Shown here piece by piece: positions 6,827-13,327 of a stretch of 20,231 bases of DNA (position 1 is the stretch's first letter; each line of letters starts with the position of its first letter). Under the pieces are notes generated by a model. It did no database searches. It was not told where the DNA came from and saw nothing but the letters and a program-made list of their open reading frames with translations. A program made the position numbers and the translations under genes. The stretch lies in NCBI GenBank assembly GCA_030064795.1, contig JASJEI010000306.1:1-20231 (forward strand), written 5' to 3'. Source of the DNA: Pleurocapsa sp. MO_226.B13. GTDB lineage: Bacteria; Cyanobacteriota; Cyanobacteriia; Cyanobacteriales; Xenococcaceae.

Positions 6827-7678
6827 TTACTTATTATTCATTGAACAAAAGTCAGTATCAGAACAAATCCACATTCTTCCTCCTTCATTATTAATCAGTA
6901 CCTCATCTAAATAACTTTCAGTCGAACCGCAGAACTCACAAGCTTTATCTTTCCACTTCTCTACAGTAAAAGGATAATCTTCAAAATCCAAACTTTTTAC
7001 TTTGGTATATGGTGGAACGGCATAAATTCTCTTTTCTCTTCCCGCACCGAATAATTGTAAAGCAGGATTGTTGTTCATCTTTGGATTATCAAATCGAGGA
7101 ATCGGGCTGGGTTTCATTAAATATCTTTCATTAACCATGACGGGATAATCATAAGCAGTTGCTATATGCCCGAAGTTAGTAATATCTTCATACAATTTGA
7201 CGTACATCGAGCCATATTCTTCTAAAGCGTGCATCTTTGCGGCCTCAGTTCTTGATGGTTCGATAACAAATAGAGGTTCGGGCATGGGAACTTGATAAAC
7301 TATAGTTTGTCCTTCGGTTAAAGGTATTTCTGGAATGCGATGACGAGTTTGAATTAAAGTTGCTTCGCTGGTTTTTTTGGTGGTATTAACACCACAAACT
7401 TTCTTAAAAAATCGCCTAATATTTACTGCGTTAGTTGTATCATCTGCACCCTGATCGATTACTTTTAAAGTATCTTCTTTACCAATTACACTCGCTGTTA
7501 CTTGAATTCCCCCTGTTCCCCAACCATAAGACATCGGCATTTCGCGAGAAGCAAAGGGTATTTGATGTCCTGGTATAGCGACAGCTTTTAAAATAGCGCG
7601 ACGGATCGATCGCTTGGTTTGTTCGTCGAGATAGGCGAAGTTAAATCCTTCTTCTGTATTTTTTGGATTTTGAGACAT
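6827..7678 (-). CDS. phnJ: Carbon-phosphorus lyase catalytic subunit PhnJ (radical SAM)
   Basis: PhnJ breaks the C-P bond of ribose-1-phosphonate 5-phosphate, giving a hydrocarbon and a cyclic phosphate, using a 4Fe-4S cluster and S-adenosylmethionine. The characteristic C-terminal cysteines are all present: C247, C250 and C272 as cluster ligands and C278 as the catalytic thiyl residue. The spacing CX2CX21CX5C matches the E. coli enzyme. G37 in AIPGHQIPF corresponds to the glycyl-radical Gly32 of E. coli. Long conserved blocks (REMPMSYGWGTGGIQ, DQGADDTTNAVNIRRFFKK, FDNPKMNNNPALQLFGAGRE) show a strongly preserved protein of normal length. Nothing suggests decay, in contrast to phnM. Confidence 0.98.
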   Translation of the reverse strand: MSQNPKNTEEGFNFAYLDEQTKRSIRRAILKAVAIPGHQIPFASREMPMSYGWGTGGIQVTASVIGKEDTLKVIDQGADDTTNAVNIRRFFKKVCGVNTTKKTSEATLIQTRHRIPEIPLTEGQTIVYQVPMPEPLFVIEPSRTEAAKMHALEEYGSMYVKLYEDITNFGHIATAYDYPVMVNERYLMKPSPIPRFDNPKMNNNPALQLFGAGREKRIYAVPPYTKVKSLDFEDYPFTVEKWKDKACEFCGSTESYLDEVLINNEGGRMWICSDTDFCSMNNK

Positions 7679-7724
7679 GTGTTAGAGAATTAATAATTAG
7701 TAATTAATAATGAATAATTATTTT

Positions 7725-8141
7725 CTACATGTAAAAAGTCATTTCCTCATAAGGATGTTCTTTCACTGCTTCCAGGCGAGTTTTCCAATTACCGACATGG
7801 AGTTCTAATTTGTGATTATCTGGATCGAAGATATATAAAGAATCTCCTTCGCTGGTATTTTCTTGCCATAGTTTTAGGTTTAGTTGCTGGATATTTTGGC
7901 GATAGTAGTCTAAATCTGTCTGAGAAACGCTAAAGGCATAATGAGTGTAGTCCGATCTTACTACGGGAAAGTGATTTGGATTAAAAGATAAAGTAAACCA
8001 AAGATCGCCAGCCAAAAAATATGCACCTCGTTTCCATTTTGCTAGAGGTTGAAAGTTCAGCTTTTGAGTATAGAAATCGAAAGAGACTTCTAAATTACTG
8101 ACTGATAAGTTTAAATGGTTTAATCCTGCTATTTTTATCAT
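7725..8141 (-). CDS. VOC-superfamily protein, FosA-like (glutathione-transferase type), phn-associated
   Basis: This 138-residue vicinal-oxygen-chelate protein is alignable with FosA over its full length. The metal ligands are conserved as H9, H67 (YTHYAF) and E113 (KLELHVG). The potassium-loop segment ENTSEGDS (94-101) and R122 are also present. Two positions important for fosfomycin chemistry differ: the catalytic Thr9 of FosA is N11, and Lys90 is Q93. Fosfomycin is itself a phosphonate, and FosX-type relatives are known inside phn operons (Mesorhizobium loti). The native role may therefore be handling a phosphonate or an epoxide rather than resistance. Its ATG directly abuts the stop codon of the cupin gene (TAA then ATG), which indicates translational coupling, and phnJ follows 46 bases later. 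Confidence 0.88.
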   Translation of the reverse strand: MIKIAGLNHLNLSVSNLEVSFDFYTQKLNFQPLAKWKRGAYFLAGDLWFTLSFNPNHFPVVRSDYTHYAFSVSQTDLDYYRQNIQQLNLKLWQENTSEGDSLYIFDPDNHKLELHVGNWKTRLEAVKEHPYEEMTFYM

Positions 8142-8453
8142 TTATTTTTTGAACCAAAATTCGATTATGGAAGTATCTCGATGAAATCTAGCTGCATGAA
8201 CTTTATTGGGTGGAAGATGATACCACTCACCGGTATCAAATATCTTTTCCTGGCTATCGACAATTAAAATTAATTGTCCTTGGCTAACAACTCTATAATT
8301 ATCAGTATCGTGATGATGTTCTTCTAAAGTGGTATTAGCAGGATAGCTGGCAAAATATATATCTACATCTTCAGTAGTTATTTTATTTGCATCGAATCTA
8401 CCCTTAAATCCAGGTAAGGAGCGAATTTTTTCAGGGAAATTAGACTGGTTCAT
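8142..8453 (-). CDS. Small single-domain cupin protein, phn-associated, function unknown
   Basis: This 103-residue protein has one cupin barrel. Cupin motif 1 is seen in EEHHHDTDNYRVVSQG (44-59), where the histidine cluster H46-H48 offers metal ligands. Motif 2 is seen in GEWYHLPPNKVHAA (75-88) with H86. The usual glutamate ligand after the histidines is not obvious. No signal peptide is present, so it is probably a cytoplasmic metal-binding enzyme or sensor. Its stop codon touches the start of the FosA-like gene without any gap, so the two are likely translated together and may act on the same compound. A specific reaction cannot be assigned. Confidence 0.8.
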   Translation of the reverse strand: MNQSNFPEKIRSLPGFKGRFDANKITTEDVDIYFASYPANTTLEEHHHDTDNYRVVSQGQLILIVDSQEKIFDTGEWYHLPPNKVHAARFHRDTSIIEFWFKK

Positions 8454-8587
8454 ATTGTGAACTTTTGAATACTCAATCTACACATCTTGAAAAGCGGGGG
8501 GATCGACTATTTTTTCTTTGTATTCATTTGACTTGCCATTTAAAAAAATAATTATAAGATATTTGATAGTTCAAAAATTTTATTACT

Positions 8588-8605
8588 CATTATTCATTAT
8601 TCATT
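8588..8605. repeat. Heptamer tandem repeat CATTATT at the 3' end of phnI
   Basis: Two and a half copies of CATTATT overlap the end of phnI and supply its last codons and stop (reads as Asn-Asn-Glu-stop on the minus strand). The same word pattern occurs at the ends of phnJ and the HD gene. Confidence 0.7.
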
Positions 8606-9675
8606 TCTTCTCTCATCTGTCTAACTAAATTTAATTCTGCTTGAAAATCAATATAGTGGGGTAACTTTAAATGCTGAACAAATCCTTGCGCCTCTACATT
8701 ATCAGAATGATATAAAACAAACTCTTCATCTTGCGCCACTCCTTCTATTTCTTCCCCATATTCTTTTGCTCTTAAAGCCCGATCTACTAATGCCATAGAC
8801 ATGGCTTTTCGTTCGTTATAACCAAAAGTCAAACCGTAACCTCTAGTAAATTGGGGCGGTAATTCTTTACTACCTTTAAACTGATTTACCATCTGGACTT
8901 CTGTTACTTGAATATCAGCGATCGCAACTACAAATCCTAATTCTTCTGGTTCGATAATCACCTCTACCTCTCCTACTCTAATTTCTCCTGCAAAGGGATG
9001 ATTTTTACCGTATCCTCGTTGGGTAGAATAAGCTAATCCTAATAGAAAACCTTCATCAGCGCGGGCTAAATTTTGTAGTCTAGCATCTCTATTTGTCGGT
9101 GTGTTTAATGATTCCCTGGTAATATCGAATGGTTCTTTATTTATCTCTTTCTTATTATTTTCTGGCTGGATTAATTGTTCATTTTCTAATGTTGCGATCG
9201 CTCTAGTTATTTCTCCGTTATTATGATGATTACAATCGGTTTCTGGTACCTGATATTCGTTATCTTCTGCTAATAACTTGAAATCTAATAAACGATGAAT
9301 ATAATCGTATGTTGCCCCTAACCTTTGTCCTCCTGGCACATCTTTAAAAATCGAAGAAATGCGCCGTTGAATTTGCATGGTTGCCGTATCAATTGGCTGA
9401 CTATAATAAAGTCTGGGTAGAGTCGTTCTATATGCCCGTAACAAAAAGATCGCCTCGACTAAATCCCCCCAAGACTGTTTAATTGCTAAGGCTGCTAAAT
9501 CTTCGTCATATAAACTTCCTTCCGCCATAACTCGGTTAACAGCTAAAGCCAATTGTTGTTTGATTTGTTCGAGAGATAATTCGGGAATATCTTGATCTCC
9601 CCGACGCATTGCTTGTAATAAAGCCTCAGCATTTTTAATTGCTTGTTCGCCACCTTTTACTGCTACGTAAGCCAT
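8590..9675 (-). CDS. phnI: C-P lyase core subunit PhnI (nucleosidase)
   Basis: PhnI, with PhnG, PhnH and PhnL, exchanges the adenine of ATP for methylphosphonate to give ribose-1-methylphosphonate 5-triphosphate. It also forms part of the PhnGHIJ core. The protein starts MAYVAVKGGEQAI, and the family blocks EAIFLLRAYRTTLPRLYYS, RRISSIFKDVPGGQRLGATYDYIHRLLDFKL, LAYSTQRGYGKNHPFAGEIR and LKLPHYIDFQAELNLVRQM are all present. At 361 residues it is slightly longer than the E. coli protein, mainly through a variable stretch near residues 145-195. A 49-base AT-rich spacer separates it from phnH. It ends in a heptamer repeat tract. Confidence 0.97.
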   Translation of the reverse strand: MAYVAVKGGEQAIKNAEALLQAMRRGDQDIPELSLEQIKQQLALAVNRVMAEGSLYDEDLAALAIKQSWGDLVEAIFLLRAYRTTLPRLYYSQPIDTATMQIQRRISSIFKDVPGGQRLGATYDYIHRLLDFKLLAEDNEYQVPETDCNHHNNGEITRAIATLENEQLIQPENNKKEINKEPFDITRESLNTPTNRDARLQNLARADEGFLLGLAYSTQRGYGKNHPFAGEIRVGEVEVIIEPEELGFVVAIADIQVTEVQMVNQFKGSKELPPQFTRGYGLTFGYNERKAMSMALVDRALRAKEYGEEIEGVAQDEEFVLYHSDNVEAQGFVQHLKLPHYIDFQAELNLVRQMREEMNNE

Positions 9676-9724
9676 TTTTTCAGTTATTAGTTATCAGTAA
9701 ACAGTTATCAGTTCGATTAGAACT

Positions 9725-10321
9725 TTATTTATTTGATTGACAGCTTGTTCTTGGTAAGCCGACTACTTTAGTTTCAGAAAAGAAATATATGTCTACTCCC
9801 AGAGGATAAGAATTGTGGTTTTGTTGCCACTGTTGCCAAAATGAATTTGGTAAGTTAATAGATATAGCAATTTGTTGGTTAATACCCGCACCTGTTAATG
9901 TTGGTATTTGTCCTCGTAGAGACGTACCATGGTACGTCTCTAGTTGAATTAACAATGTCGTGGAATCTTCAGGATAGACTGGTGTTCCCTGTTTGAATTG
10001 AGATAAGGGAGGCATATTATCGATATCCCAAATAACAGCAAAGTCAGCTTGTTTTGCATTCTCGGTAAAGCGACAGCCTGTATGAAACAACAGCCAGTTT
10101 TTTACCTCTTCATCTAATCCTGGTTGCAACCATACCTGAGTTTCCAAATCTAATAAGGTAAGACAAGCAGCAGCACAAGCAATATTTAATTCCGATGGTG
10201 GAGTTAATTCTAAACTAATTTCATTGATTGTTCCTGGACGCGATAAAGCATTTAATAAAGTTCTAAAAGTAGTTTGGGAATCATGGATTAAATCTTGAAA
10301 GCCTGGTAGTTCTATAATCAT
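9725..10321 (-). CDS. phnH: C-P lyase core subunit PhnH
   Basis: PhnH is a structural subunit of the PhnGHIJ complex with a PLP-transferase-like fold but no cofactor. Family blocks: HDSQTTFRTLLNALSRPGTI (13-32), NIACAAACLTLLDLETQVWL (46-65) and TLTGAGI followed by YPLGVDIYFFSETKVVGLPRT near the C-terminus. Between TTLLIQ and LTGAGI the frame contains LETYHGTSL, which is encoded almost entirely by a 26-base perfect palindrome (9917-9942). This makes the loop about four residues longer than in E. coli PhnH. The insert keeps the frame, and the rest of the protein looks intact, so it is probably tolerated in a surface loop. Confidence 0.95.
   Translation of the reverse strand: MIIELPGFQDLIHDSQTTFRTLLNALSRPGTINEISLELTPPSELNIACAAACLTLLDLETQVWLQPGLDEEVKNWLLFHTGCRFTENAKQADFAVIWDIDNMPPLSQFKQGTPVYPEDSTTLLIQLETYHGTSLRGQIPTLTGAGINQQIAISINLPNSFWQQWQQNHNSYPLGVDIYFFSETKVVGLPRTSCQSNK
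9917..9942. repeat. Perfect 26-base palindrome inside phnH coding sequence
   Basis: The left arm TAGAGACGTACC (9917-9928) is followed by AT and the exact reverse complement GGTACGTCTCTA (9931-9942). The left flank GTAGAG and the CCATGG core match the palindrome at 2855-2874. This looks like a dispersed palindromic element that has entered a gene and is translated as part of PhnH. Confidence 0.9.
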
Positions 10322-10360
10322 GGGTTTAATTAATAATTAATAGTGAGTAATTAATATTTG

Positions 10361-10765
10361 TTATTTATTGGTTTTATAAAAGTAAACTTCATCTGAACCA
10401 TCATCATTCAATCCAGATAAAGAACCCGATCTCGTATAGTTTCTGTTTTTGATTAAATCGAGCATGATTGAATTGTTGCTTTCTGTAGAAATAAACAATT
10501 GGCGATCGCTATATTTTCGTTCTATTTCCGATAACAAAGCTGAAGCAATTCCCTGTCGGCGATATTGAGGATGTACGCACAGAAAAGTTATCAAAGGATG
10601 ACCGAATATGGAACTTTTTTCAATTGCGGTAATATAACCAGTTATCTTTGTGTCCGTAACAAATACCTGCAAACATTTTTCTACTATTTCTTTCTGGCGA
10701 TCGCCTCCAAATTCATCAAAAGCATCGATTTGAATTAAATCTTCTAGTTTCCCCAGTCGAATCAT
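10361..10765 (-). CDS. GNAT-family N-acetyltransferase (PhnO-like candidate)
   Basis: This 134-residue acetyltransferase belongs to the GCN5-related fold. The acetyl-CoA-binding signature is YRRQGIASALL (68-78), preceded by the strand PLITFLCVHP. The N-terminal MIRLGKLEDLIQI is the usual first strand and helix. It lies inside the phn operon between phnG and phnH, with spacers of 40 and 39 bases. PhnO, an aminoalkylphosphonate N-acetyltransferase of similar size, occupies the phn operon of E. coli, so acetylation of an aminophosphonate is a reasonable guess. The substrate pocket cannot be read from sequence, and other GNAT roles remain possible. Confidence 0.82.
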   Translation of the reverse strand: MIRLGKLEDLIQIDAFDEFGGDRQKEIVEKCLQVFVTDTKITGYITAIEKSSIFGHPLITFLCVHPQYRRQGIASALLSEIERKYSDRQLFISTESNNSIMLDLIKNRNYTRSGSLSGLNDDGSDEVYFYKTNK

Positions 10766-10805
10766 TAGGATCCAAAAAATTATTAACTATTAATTATTGA
10801 TTAAT

Positions 10806-11246
10806 TCACTCTCCTCTCAGCATTGTAAAAAATTCAACCTTCGTTGCTTCAGTTTGGCGTTGTTTTTTCTCTATGCGATCGCTTAATTTTTTTTGTAAGG
10901 GTTGAATAACTTGTTGGTTGACTACCTCAAACCATTTTTCTTGTTGTAATAAGCTATCGCATACCGCAGCCAATTCTGCATGACGTTTAGATCGCCCACC
11001 AACATAACCAAAACCAGTAGTATTTTCTGTATTGACAACGCAGCGAGTAATAGTCATTTCTCCTAAGTTAAATACTTCTCCCGTACCTCCTGCTTTGCCT
11101 CTAACCATGGTCAACCCAATTTCTGGCTGACGTAAGAAAGAATATTCGGGCAATTCTCCTAATGTCTTCATTTGTTGTTCGATATCCGTCACGGAAGATT
11201 TAGCTAAGATCGCCATCCAAGCTTGTCTAGCTGTTGGTTGCTCCAT
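10806..11246 (-). CDS. phnG: C-P lyase core subunit PhnG
   Basis: PhnG is a small subunit of the PhnGHIJ core and takes part in forming the ribose-phosphonate triphosphate with PhnI. It is recognised by GLTMVRGKAGGTGEVFNLGEMTITRCVV (44-71) and GFGYVGGRSKRHAELAAVCDSLLQ (78-101), both close to family consensus. At 146 residues the length is normal. It is the first gene of the phn cluster, so the promoter for the phnG-to-phnK block should lie in 11247-11606. I could not identify a convincing Pho box there. Confidence 0.96.
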   Translation of the reverse strand: MEQPTARQAWMAILAKSSVTDIEQQMKTLGELPEYSFLRQPEIGLTMVRGKAGGTGEVFNLGEMTITRCVVNTENTTGFGYVGGRSKRHAELAAVCDSLLQQEKWFEVVNQQVIQPLQKKLSDRIEKKQRQTEATKVEFFTMLRGE

Positions 11247-11606
11247 GTTTTTAACTGATTATTAATCTAAGCCTGAATTACTAGGAAAATTTGTCTAGAC
11301 ATCTAGATTATTATTTACAATACCTTAGAAAAGAATATTTAACAAGAGTGAAAAATTGACATCAGGAATTTTCTCTTTTACCTGAGAGCTATAGAGGGAT
11401 TTCCTCGTTCCGATCGCTATAAATTTCCTTTCCGATCGATAGCACAAGACTTGAAAATCTTTTAGTCAGTGGTCAGAATGTTGACGACTGTAATACTAAA
11501 TAATTTAAAATCATAAATATCTCCTACCTAAGATTTTATACCTAATTAATTTTGAACCAGACTAAATCTAGTAGGCGAAAGTTTTTAATCATTTTTGAAG
11601 ACCACA
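11247..11606. other. Divergent intergenic region between phnG and the flippase gene
   Basis: No coding region is seen in these 360 bases. The region contains the 10-base palindrome TGTCTAGACA (11292-11301) joined to ATCTAGAT (11301-11308), which could be an operator. It also holds a weak phnG promoter candidate on the minus strand (TTGTTA at 11345-11340, 17 bases, TATTGT at 11322-11317) and the aptamer-like sequence listed separately. If that weak promoter were the real one, the aptamer-like sequence would lie upstream of the transcript. The part nearest the flippase gene is AT-rich with nothing recognisable. Confidence 0.5.
11361..11440 (-). promoter_or_regulatory. Glycine-riboswitch-like aptamer fragment upstream of phnG
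   Basis: Read on the minus strand, the sequence contains CTCTCAGGTAAAAG (11388-11375), which matches the conserved 3' core of glycine aptamers (CTCTCAGGCAAAAG) at 13 of 14 positions. Eleven bases before it lies CGGAACGAGGAAA, which aligns with CCGAAGGAGCAAA of the Bacillus subtilis gcvT aptamer at 10 of 13 positions. Two of the three changes are compensatory for the small C-C/G-G stem around GAA. GGAAAG (11433-11428) stands where GGAGAG is expected, leaving one mismatch in that pairing. The second stem is very short. It may be a diverged or decayed aptamer, or chance. Confidence 0.35.
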
Positions 11607-12899
11607 ATGAATTTAGCCAAAATTAAATCGAAGATTGGCAGTCTATTTCGGAGTAGTTTGGCAATAGATACATTATGGATGCTCCTGTCCAAATTATTTA
11701 ACGTCGTCATGCAGGCGTTATATTTTATTATCGTTGCGCGGATGCTAGGAGCGAAAGACTATGGAGCGTTTATTAGTGTTACTGCTTTAGCATCAATTAT
11801 CTTTCCCTTTCTTTCTCTAGGGAGCGAACACGTTTTAGTTAAATATGTCGCGATCGATAAAACTGTATTTAACAGGTATTGGGGAAATAGCTTGGTATTA
11901 TTGACTGTCAATAGTACGGCTTTGACTATTTTACTATTAATAGTATCCCCCCTCATTTTTGCCCAAAATATTGCTTTAGGAACAATATTCTTAATCTTGC
12001 TATCGGATCTGCTGTTTCTGGGAATACTAGACGTGGGTTCTAAAGCCCTAATAGCAGTCAATATGGTTAAAAAGACCGCTCAATTAGGAATTTTTAGTAC
12101 TTGTGGCAAGTTGTTAGCTGCTCTATCTTTGACCGTATTTTTTAATAACCCCAATGCCAATACCTGGGCTTACTTATATCTAGCTAGCTCGGTGGCGATC
12201 GCTATTTTGACTATTTTAATAGTGACTAAATCAATGGGTTATCCCAGACCCCAATTATCACAGTTAAAATCTCATCTTGGAGAGGGAATTTACTTTTCTA
12301 TTAGTACCTCGGCTCAAAATATCAATAACAATTTAGATAAAACTATGCTTACCAGTTTGTCTACTGCTACGGCTACTGGTATTTATGGTGCTGCCTATCG
12401 TTTTATTGACGTGGGTAATGTAGTTCTTTTAGCATTATTTGGAGCAACATATACTAGATTTTTTGAACACGGCGCATCGGGCATTAAAAGTGGTTTGGCT
12501 TTTGCTAAAAAATTGTTACCTTTGCTGATCGCCTATGCAATTGTAGGCACGATTAGCTATTTTGTGTTTGCACCTGTGATTCCCGTACTTTTAGGCGCAG
12601 AATTTGAAGAAGCGATCGCTGCACTACGCTGGTTAGCTCCTCTCCCGGCGATCGCTGCTTTTCAATATTTGGCAGCAGATACCCTAACTGGTTCGGGACA
12701 TCAAAAAACCCGCAGTATTATTCAGGTTGGAGCAGCAGTTCTCAATGTATTGTTGAATTTCTGGCTAATTCCCCTATATTCTTGGCAAGGTGCTGCTTGG
12801 GCAACTATTATCTCAGATTCATTAAGGCTAATTTTTCTCTGGATTATTATTCTCGTACTCTATCGTCGCTCAGCTAAAATTGACTCTTCAAGATTGTAA
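11607..12899 (+). CDS. Oligosaccharide/polysaccharide flippase (Wzx-like, MOP superfamily)
   Basis: This integral membrane protein has about twelve hydrophobic segments spread over its full length. The opening segment LAIDTLWMLLSKLFNVVMQALYFIIVARMLGAKDYGAF is characteristic of polysaccharide-export flippases, which move lipid-linked glycans across the inner membrane. The start at ATG 11607 is preceded by GAAG with 6 bases of spacing; a TTG four codons upstream (11595) is also open but has no ribosome-binding site. No glycosyltransferase or polymerase gene is adjacent, so the exported glycan is unknown and the gene is an orphan here. It is transcribed away from phnG and has no evident link to phosphonate metabolism. 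Confidence 0.87.
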   Translation: MNLAKIKSKIGSLFRSSLAIDTLWMLLSKLFNVVMQALYFIIVARMLGAKDYGAFISVTALASIIFPFLSLGSEHVLVKYVAIDKTVFNRYWGNSLVLLTVNSTALTILLLIVSPLIFAQNIALGTIFLILLSDLLFLGILDVGSKALIAVNMVKKTAQLGIFSTCGKLLAALSLTVFFNNPNANTWAYLYLASSVAIAILTILIVTKSMGYPRPQLSQLKSHLGEGIYFSISTSAQNINNNLDKTMLTSLSTATATGIYGAAYRFIDVGNVVLLALFGATYTRFFEHGASGIKSGLAFAKKLLPLLIAYAIVGTISYFVFAPVIPVLLGAEFEEAIAALRWLAPLPAIAAFQYLAADTLTGSGHQKTRSIIQVGAAVLNVLLNFWLIPLYSWQGAAWATIISDSLRLIFLWIIILVLYRRSAKIDSSRL

Positions 12900-13060
12900 A
12901 TCAATTTATAATCGGCAGCTTCCATAATTTTCCAGGTTTCATATTTTCTCGGTTTTCGCCAACGTCGGTAAAATTGATAAACGACCTTAAGCTGTCGAAA
13001 GATATAGGTATAAGGAAATGTGAGAGTTAAAATTTAGTTTAATAATTTTGTCAATCATTT

Positions 13061-13090
13061 TTGACTCGCAAGTTGGTTAAATCTTAATAT
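13061..13090 (+). promoter_or_regulatory. Candidate sigma-70-type promoter for dnaK
   Basis: TTGACT matches the -35 consensus at five of six positions, and TAATAT matches the -10 consensus at four of six, with an 18-base spacer. In AT-rich DNA this could arise by chance, and transcript mapping is lacking. Confidence 0.3.
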
Positions 13091-13178
13091 TAGGAGGCTT
13101 TCTAGTTTTTTCCTAATTCACATCAGGCGTGTGTCTAGGTAAAATTGAAATGAATTGTTAACGCTAGCTGCCATTATT

Positions 13179-13192
13179 GGCTACTGGCTACT
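13179..13192. repeat. Tandem repeat, two copies of GGCTACT
   Basis: Two perfect adjacent copies of the heptamer GGCTACT, followed by AGCC, so that a short GGCT/AGCC stem is also possible. It lies in the dnaK leader and resembles the other heptamer repeats of the window. Confidence 0.6.
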
Positions 13193-13327
13193 AGCCTTTG
13201 CTCTTAAAGTAAACTAGAAGAGAAAATAAATAAAAAATTAATTACTATATAGTGTTAAACAGCCAAAAAAATTGAAAGCTCGTAATATAGATATTTTGGG
13301 GAACGATTCTAGGAGACCATCGCACAC

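Larger units (their letters stand above)
12900..13327 (+). other. 428-base gene-free leader upstream of dnaK
   Basis: No plausible gene is seen on either strand. A possible promoter is TTGACT (13061-13066), 18 bases, then TAATAT (13085-13090), which would give a leader of over 200 bases. Two copies of GGCTACT sit side by side at 13179-13192. AGGAG at 13311-13315 is the likely ribosome-binding site, 12 bases before the dnaK ATG, which is rather far. No CIRCE inverted repeat (TTAGCACTC-N9-GAGTGCTAA) was found, so HrcA control is not indicated. Confidence 0.45.

Noticed and set aside
13159..13327. CIRCE element for HrcA control of dnaK
   Set aside because: No TTAGCACTC-N9-GAGTGCTAA inverted repeat was found in the leader.
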